From: Trichosphaerium sp. ATCC 40318
Lineage: Eukaryota > Discosea > Flabellinia > Trichosidae
Direction of reading: 5' to 3'
NCBI GenBank assembly: GCA_038496445.1
Contig: JALMLS010000525.1
Coordinates: forward strand, 62,001 to 126,000
DNA length: 64,000 bases
The notes under the pieces are model-generated. The model was given only the letters and a program-made list of their open reading frames with translations. It searched no databases and was not told the DNA's origin. Below are positions 58,470-64,000 of this stretch, one piece after another. A program made the translations under genes and the position numbers. Each line of letters starts with the position of its first letter. Positions within the stretch are counted from its first letter, which is position 1.

Positions 58470-60847
58470 ATGGCAGCTCAAAGCGGCTTCATTGATCAAG
58501 AAGTAGAAACCTCTTTTAAGAGCGAAGGTAAGCATTCCACTTGTTGCGTGTTAAATTAACGAACAATTTTGTACAGGCATTACGCTAGATGAGGCACAAC
58601 AGAATGTTCCTGATCAGTTTAAGAAGAAATCAATGTCGGCAAAGGTAGAACGCATCGCCCATCTCCTTTTGGCGGTGTTCTTTTCTTATGTCCTTGGGTT
58701 ATTCGGAGTACACTATCTTTGGGTATTTGCGTTGTATATTTTCCTGTGCGTGTCAAAAAAAAAAGCGGAGCTAAAATAATCACGTGATAACAATTTCATT
58801 TCACCTTTTTTCTTACAAATACTCACACTACGCGCGTAGATATAACATAGAGAACTCAATATTCAAACATGGATTCAAAATCGCCAGACAACGCCACGAG
58901 GCAAGAGCAAAAGCAAGAAAGGTACCCCATCATCGGAGAAGACGTTTTATTTTTGCCTAAATACAAAAAAAGATACGCCTACGATCCGAATCTTCAGAAT
59001 GGTTAAACCTCTTTATTGAACGCGCATGGCCTCAGATAGGACCGTGGGTATCAAATGAAGTTAAAAAAACGTTAAAGGCAACTTTTGAGAAAATAATGAC
59101 TGATACAAAGCCTCCAGGCGTCGTACGTGTTAATCGTCCCATTCTCTTGTTTAGTTTTTACATGTAGAGCGACTTGCAAGTAGCGCGCATAGATTTTGGC
59201 GAACTTGGCCCTCAGTTCAAGCAGTTCAGAGGTATACGTGTAGAAAACTCCCACATATACGTACGGATGAGCACAAAAAGCATTTTTTTGTTCAACGAAG
59301 AATTAACGCTATCGACGTGTACTCGCTCTAAAACGTTTTTATTATAGCGTGTGGACCTTGATTTAGAGTATGACGGTGATTTTGAAATGGAATTGCAAGT
59401 AGTTATGCTTCATATACATGTACCTATTGTCCTCAAACACATCTCTGTACATGGCAGGTTACGTGTAGAGCTAGAATTATGTGAGGCGTTCCCTTTTGTA
59501 AAGACAGTATATTTTTGCTTCAAACGCAAGCCAACTCTGTCATACAGTATCAAACCACTTAATTTTGATATTTGTAACATTCCAGCTTTCAAGGTACGTC
59601 CGAAAGAAACATGTCTCTCTGATTGTGAGTCTGCTCTTACCCAGATCCTAGACATGGCTGAAAGATGCTATTGACTTGAGCTTGAAGAATTTTGTAGTTT
59701 ATCCTAACGTTTTCACTCTGAACTTGATGACAGAGGAACAGTTAAAAAGCCTTGCGTGCGTTATTTTCTCGTAGAAGACTATTAAGAAACTAATCGGCTT
59801 TTTTTTTCCATTAGTCCAAAACCTCTACTTGGTGAAGATGCTGGGTTCCCAAAATCGTCATTGAAAGTTGAAAAGGCATATAGTACATCTGATACGAGTC
59901 TTAAAAGACAAATAAAGAGGGTATACTCCCCAGCAAACGAGCAGGTAAGGTTCTTTTGAAAAAAAGTATAAAAAAGTCTAAATTTTTCTTGTAGGGCAGT
60001 CCAAGACTTCGTGTACTCATTCTAACCAATGTTAAATATTAATTTATGTTCTTTAGAAAAAGCTGAGCAAAAAGAGATCAGAGCAATCATTAGATGATCA
60101 CAAGAAACGTGAAGAGAGAAGGTTAAAAGAAGAGAAAAAACAACACAAAAAAGAAATATCATCAATGCTTGATCGTATACATCGAGGTGAGGATAAAAAA
60201 CCAGGCTTAATGAAGACCAAGAGTATAAGAGTAACTCATGACAGTGACGGTACGTTGATTTAGAATTTTTGAATACCACGTGAAATACACGTGACCCGAA
60301 ATGACGTACAATCTTTTTCTTATTTTTTTTCTAGATGACGAACATGTTGATGCAATACTTCGTATTACCCTCAAAGCTGCGAATAATCTGATTGTTTCTG
60401 ATATCAAAACATCAGACCCTTATGTACGATCCCCTAAATACCCATGTGTATTCAAGCTAATCTGTTGTATTTAGGTTGTTATGAAATACCAAGGCCGTTT
60501 GAAAAAATCAAAAGTTTACAGAAAAACACTTAAGAGTGAGTTTGGGAAGGATACTGATTTCGAATTTGCTGTGAATAGAGATAACCAAGATCAAACAATT
60601 CATTTCATTGTAATGGATTGGAACAGAATAACAGAAGATGATTTTATGGGAAGGTAACTTATTTTTGAAGAACAACTTAAAACTCAAAGCGCTTTTTCTA
60701 ACTTTTTTTTTCTTCTCAAATAGGTGTTCTGTGGATGTTACAGAACTTGTTTCCAAGACAATTGATGGTTTCATCGAGAGAGAGATAAGACTTGAAAAGG
60801 TTAAACATGGTAGCTTGGCAGTAAGAATAGATTATGTACTTGATTGA
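58470..60847 (+). CDS. Extended-synaptotagmin-like protein (membrane anchor, SMP and C2 domains)
   Basis: Exons 58470-58527, 58577-58749, 58851-58943, 58973-59122 and onward to TGA at 60845-60847. Residues ~45-75 form a hydrophobic anchor (HLLLAVFFSYVLGLFGVHYL...), like the ER hairpin of E-Syts and tricalbins. An SMP lipid-transfer domain follows: SESSEWLNLFIERAWPQIG, QVARIDFGELGPQF, VDLDLEYDGDFEMEL and the IDLSLKNFVVYPN end. A charged coiled-coil-like linker (KKREERRLKEEKKQHKKE) leads to one C2 domain (ILRITLKAANNLIVSDIKTSDPYV, then FIVMDWNRITEDDFMGRC). Such proteins tether ER to plasma membrane and move lipids. The join of the anchor exons to the rest fits in phase; if wrong, the anchor is a separate 86-aa protein and the second gene starts at 58869. 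Confidence 0.8.
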
Positions 60848-60906
60848 TTGTAGCACTAGTTCTTGTAGAGGACACGAATAATAATTTACTTTTTTGAATT
60901 TGTACT

Positions 60907-61175
60907 ATGAACAATAAGATTACTTCGAATGCATCTTCAATCCCTTGTTATTTAACTGAATCTCACTTACTAAATGTAAATAACAAACAGTTGGCACAAG
61001 CGTATTATCTAGGGCTTGAAGAGTCAGCCCCGTACGCCGTAAAAGGTAAAATCGGAAGTGCTAAGGGAGTATAATGAAAAGTGCTTTTCCTCACCACAGT
61101 GAGATTGTCCAATTGCTAGACGAAGAAGTAATTGTTATGCATTTCCTAGTTACCAAAAAGAAAGAAGCTTCATGA
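60907..61175 (+). CDS. Small protein, unknown
   Basis: Two exons (60907-61031 and 61100-61175) with a GTACGC donor and CAG acceptor give 66 aa, MNNKITSNASSIPCYLTESH to a KKKEAS end. The middle reads LAQAYYLGLEESAPEIVQLLDEE, likely helical. No signal peptide or membrane helix. No family recognised. It starts ~60 bp after the E-Syt-like gene on the same strand and is convergent with the copper monooxygenase gene. Confidence 0.45.
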
Positions 61176-61273
61176 ATCTCACATGCTACAAGAACTGTGT
61201 TTTTAACTTTTTTTATTCTCGAACAACTTGAACCAAATTATCAAGTAATGAACGTATGTTAACAGAAGGTGTA

Positions 61274-64000
61274 TTAAAGTTGGTTGTATTGATTACCAAG
61301 TGAGTTGCGTCTAATCTTAATAACTGTAACAACAACCAAAGCAACTATGGTAAGAGCAAAAACGACAATAATAGCTATTAAAGCGCCCTAAACCAAAACA
61401 AAAGTCAACCACTTTGAAGTTCAGAAAAAAAAACTGTACCTCCATTCCAGAAGTCCTGTACCATTCCTCCGACGAAGGTGGAAGTGTAACTGTCTTTGTT
61501 GTGATACACGGTTCTCCGAAGTCGTAATACCCCGTACCAGGGACATCTTTCTTTGTAGGATTATGTAGATCTTCGATAGTGTCATCAACTGTGCCGCATC
61601 TAAATAAAATAAGATTCCACCTTTTTAGTTTTTTTGGGTTTGTATGTACATTGTTCCATTCGATGAACCAATTTTCCGGTATCCACACCATACTATTGGT
61701 TCAGTTTTATCTATTGAAGCTAGATTAAAATACATGTGAAGCTTTAACATGTACAAGTTCAAAAATTTGTTGAAAATGTACTTTTAGTTTAAATACTTAC
61801 GGTTCTTCATCGCAGGATAGTAGCTTAGAAATTCCATACACATCTCATCTGTTGAGTCTATGCCAAACTCTGTAGGCGTTGAACGTGCTTGAAGTGAATT
61901 AGACAAAGTTGACACCAATAAATCTCTGTTGGAAGAGTACTTTTTCGTGGATGTTCAGTTCAAAAAGATTAGCGTACACATTGTGTTATAGGCGCAGTGC
62001 GTGTTGATTCTATCTCCGCGTTTTATAACCTTATCAATTGTTGCAATTTGTTGCCAATCAAATTCGAAGAAATCAGCTAAATACAAATTCAATAAGCATG
62101 AAACAAACTCCAAAAAAACCACGTTACCTCTGCTGAGTATTCCAAGGTATTCGTCACCACGGTGATGTGTACTCCACATTTGAGATCCAACTAGACAGAA
62201 TGTTGATAAATAAAGATAAAGTACTAAAAGAAGAAACCAACAAAGTTGATCTTACCTTCATGCATGTGCTAAACGTTGGGAAAAACATTAGTTGAAAACA
62301 GCAATTTGTAGAGTTGTTTTTTTTTGTAGCTTACCAAAAAATCAGCAAACACGTGAATATCATGAGGCCAGTTCTTTGTACATTCCGAAGGACAATCGAG
62401 CTCATACTCGAAATACTTTTGCTTAGGTGGAATTGGTGATAATGCAGCACCAAAGTCACCAAGTGTAACCATTGCTTTTGAAAAATAAGTTTGAAGATTT
62501 TATAAGTTAATCATTTGGTTTCCCTTACCTGCGTCGTATTTGCGCTTTTCTGGCGTATAATGTATTCTTACTCCTGAATTATCGATCATATCAGGTGTCA
62601 ACTTTCTATTATCGTAATGAACCTTATGTCAGAGTTAGCAGAGTGCTGTTAAAGTCAGGTATGTGAGTTGTTGTCAAAGTTAAAAATCAACCAAAAAACG
62701 TTACACGAAACAAGGTCTTAGATGCATACCTCAAGTATCACATGTGTAGCTGCGTGAGGGTCTTTTGTACCCATCAAGAAACCAGCTTCTGGCGGTACAT
62801 AAAGTGAACCCTAAAAAAGAAATGAGAAAAATCGAGTTAAAGATGTTCTGTACTCCGCCAACTGCCCACGCAAACATAAGTTGAGTGCATCCTGAATCAA
62901 GATCTCCTAGAGGCGAACTGCATCTTTGGGCTTTTGTATACTTTTGCCAGTAACTAGTTGGCTCACACAAGTGCACTAAGAAGTGATGTACAATCCCTTC
63001 CGATGACTATAGAAAAGTAAACAAAAGTCGCGCGGGTAAAAGATTGTCCGTTACCTTTTGTACTATAGGATCAATCCTGATAATATGTGCCTCTGATACT
63101 TCTAAAAAACCAGGTAAGTACAATTACCTAAGCGTATTATTTGTTAAGTGATTACCTGGAAGTACAAGTGACTGACACATGTACGTTGTTATTTTATCGC
63201 TTGGAATAGTTACACCAGGCATTGTCATCTCGTAAGTTGATACATTAGGATCTGTATCATTCCAAGGCGTAGGTTCTCCCCAGAAAGAAACAACTGTAGA
63301 TCCGCGATGATCAGAATCAGAAGGGTGCTTATAGCGAATATCGTTAGAAGGCCCTATACCCCAAATAACTCTTTTGTTTTGGACAAACAAAAGTTAGCTT
63401 CCCACGTAAAATCACGTGATATTTTTTAATGACAAACCTGTTTTCTCCTTCAACAAGCTTTCTATCTTGTGTATCGCCTGTATCAAATTTACGCTTTACA
63501 TGAAAGGTAGTGTAGCCATCACCTCTTTCAAGAAAAAATTAGTGTAAATTCAAACAACAAACAAAAAAGTATGTGACTGCGTACTGTTCACCTCCTACGA
63601 GTTCCCAGTCTTGGCATTTATCTATTACAGGCTCAGAAAACGTTAACGCATGTCTATCAGTTATTTGAGGTTCTCCGTTTGGTCCAAAGTTAAGCATAAT
63701 GATATCAGCACCTAATGTAACTCATTAATTAGGCATCTAACCAAGCAAGCCTTTTTCTTATTCTCAAAATTACAAGGGTAACCCTATTCTGTTTTTTATA
63801 GTCACGTGCCTGGCATTGCACCTGTAGTGAACTCAGCAACACCTAAGAGAAGTTAGTTTGTGACATTTCAAACAAAAAAACTCTCACCAAAGCCAACCCA
63901 TGCGTCCTCTTCATGTGCCCTCACTGCCATGTTAATTTCTTCATTTTCCAAGTCTACATTCCAGAAAACTTCGAATCTATCCAATTGTAGTTCCTGTCTG
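61274..64000 (-). CDS. DBH-like copper monooxygenase (MOXD-type), 5' end beyond window
   Basis: Multi-exon gene, partial at the right edge, stop TAA at 61274-61276. A DOMON domain is visible first (FWNVDLENEEINMAVRAHEE...WVGFG, ADIIMLNFG). The two copper domains follow. CuH ligands lie in GIVHHFLVHLC (His-His) and probably in the HVILEVHYDN strand; CuM ligands are HMH in FADFLHMHEVG and Met in TDEMCMEFLSYYP. Paired cysteines fit the family disulfides. A C-terminal membrane helix (ALIAIIVVFALTIVALVVV) and short basic tail make it a type I membrane protein. Relatives hydroxylate dopamine or related amines; the substrate here is unknown. The signal peptide is beyond the window. Confidence 0.9.

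Noticed and set aside
61130-61160. A 22-nt intron in the last exon of the small gene at 60907
   Set aside because: Reading straight through is also open and ends at a TGA, so the intron is not needed.
1-64000. CRISPR arrays, rRNA genes, prophage or insertion sequences
   Set aside because: None seen; repeats present are not spaced arrays, and gene structure is eukaryotic throughout.

Overview
This is nuclear DNA of an AT-rich, intron-rich, gene-dense microbial eukaryote. Almost every gene is cut by short spliceosomal introns, mostly about 40-60 nt and some only 27-29 nt. Donors favour GTACGT or GTAAG; acceptors end in TAG or CAG after a T-rich stretch, often with a CTAAC-like branch site. Nothing looks bacterial: there are no operons or Shine-Dalgarno sites. 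The species cannot be named from the sequence. I rebuilt exons by hand, requiring reading phase to close across each intron. Where I give exon coordinates and a protein length, the coding total is an exact multiple of three.

Left part (1-16.4 kb): a GPI-type protein with three fasciclin domains; a calcineurin-B-like EF-hand protein that ends in a ubiquitin-like domain; a TspO-related membrane protein with a 7-nt micro-exon; an F-box/beta-helix protein; a 17-exon armadillo-like plus SPRY protein; an RNase P subunit of the Rpp21 type; and a tandem family of three small secreted proteins, of which one is intact and two are broken.

Middle (17-32 kb): an EF-1alpha gene, a peroxiredoxin-like protein, an ankyrin plus S41-peptidase-like protein, an RCC1-repeat protein, an unrecognised gene and a single-exon lysine-rich gene. 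A second EF-1alpha copy with identical exon sizes lies in opposite orientation at 48.3-49.8 kb, so the window holds inverted arms of about 1.9 kb.

Right part (32-64 kb): a possible regulatory protein with a cysteine cluster, a small unknown gene, a glyoxalase-fold protein with a GC-AG intron, a peroxisomal-type ABCD half transporter, a Rap-GAP protein, a PARP-fold protein whose first triad residue is not histidine, an arylsulfatase, a tRNA-Glu(CUC) with odd acceptor pairs, an extended-synaptotagmin-like protein, a 66-aa protein, and a DBH-like copper monooxygenase running off the right edge.

The genes do not form one pathway. Themes are secreted or surface proteins (fasciclin, small secreted family, sulfatase, copper monooxygenase), ubiquitin-linked folds at 4-11 kb (ubiquitin-like domain, F-box, ARM-SPRY) and lipid or membrane handling (TspO, ABCD, E-Syt). 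The best candidates for something new are the EF-hand/ubiquitin-like fusion and the small secreted family.
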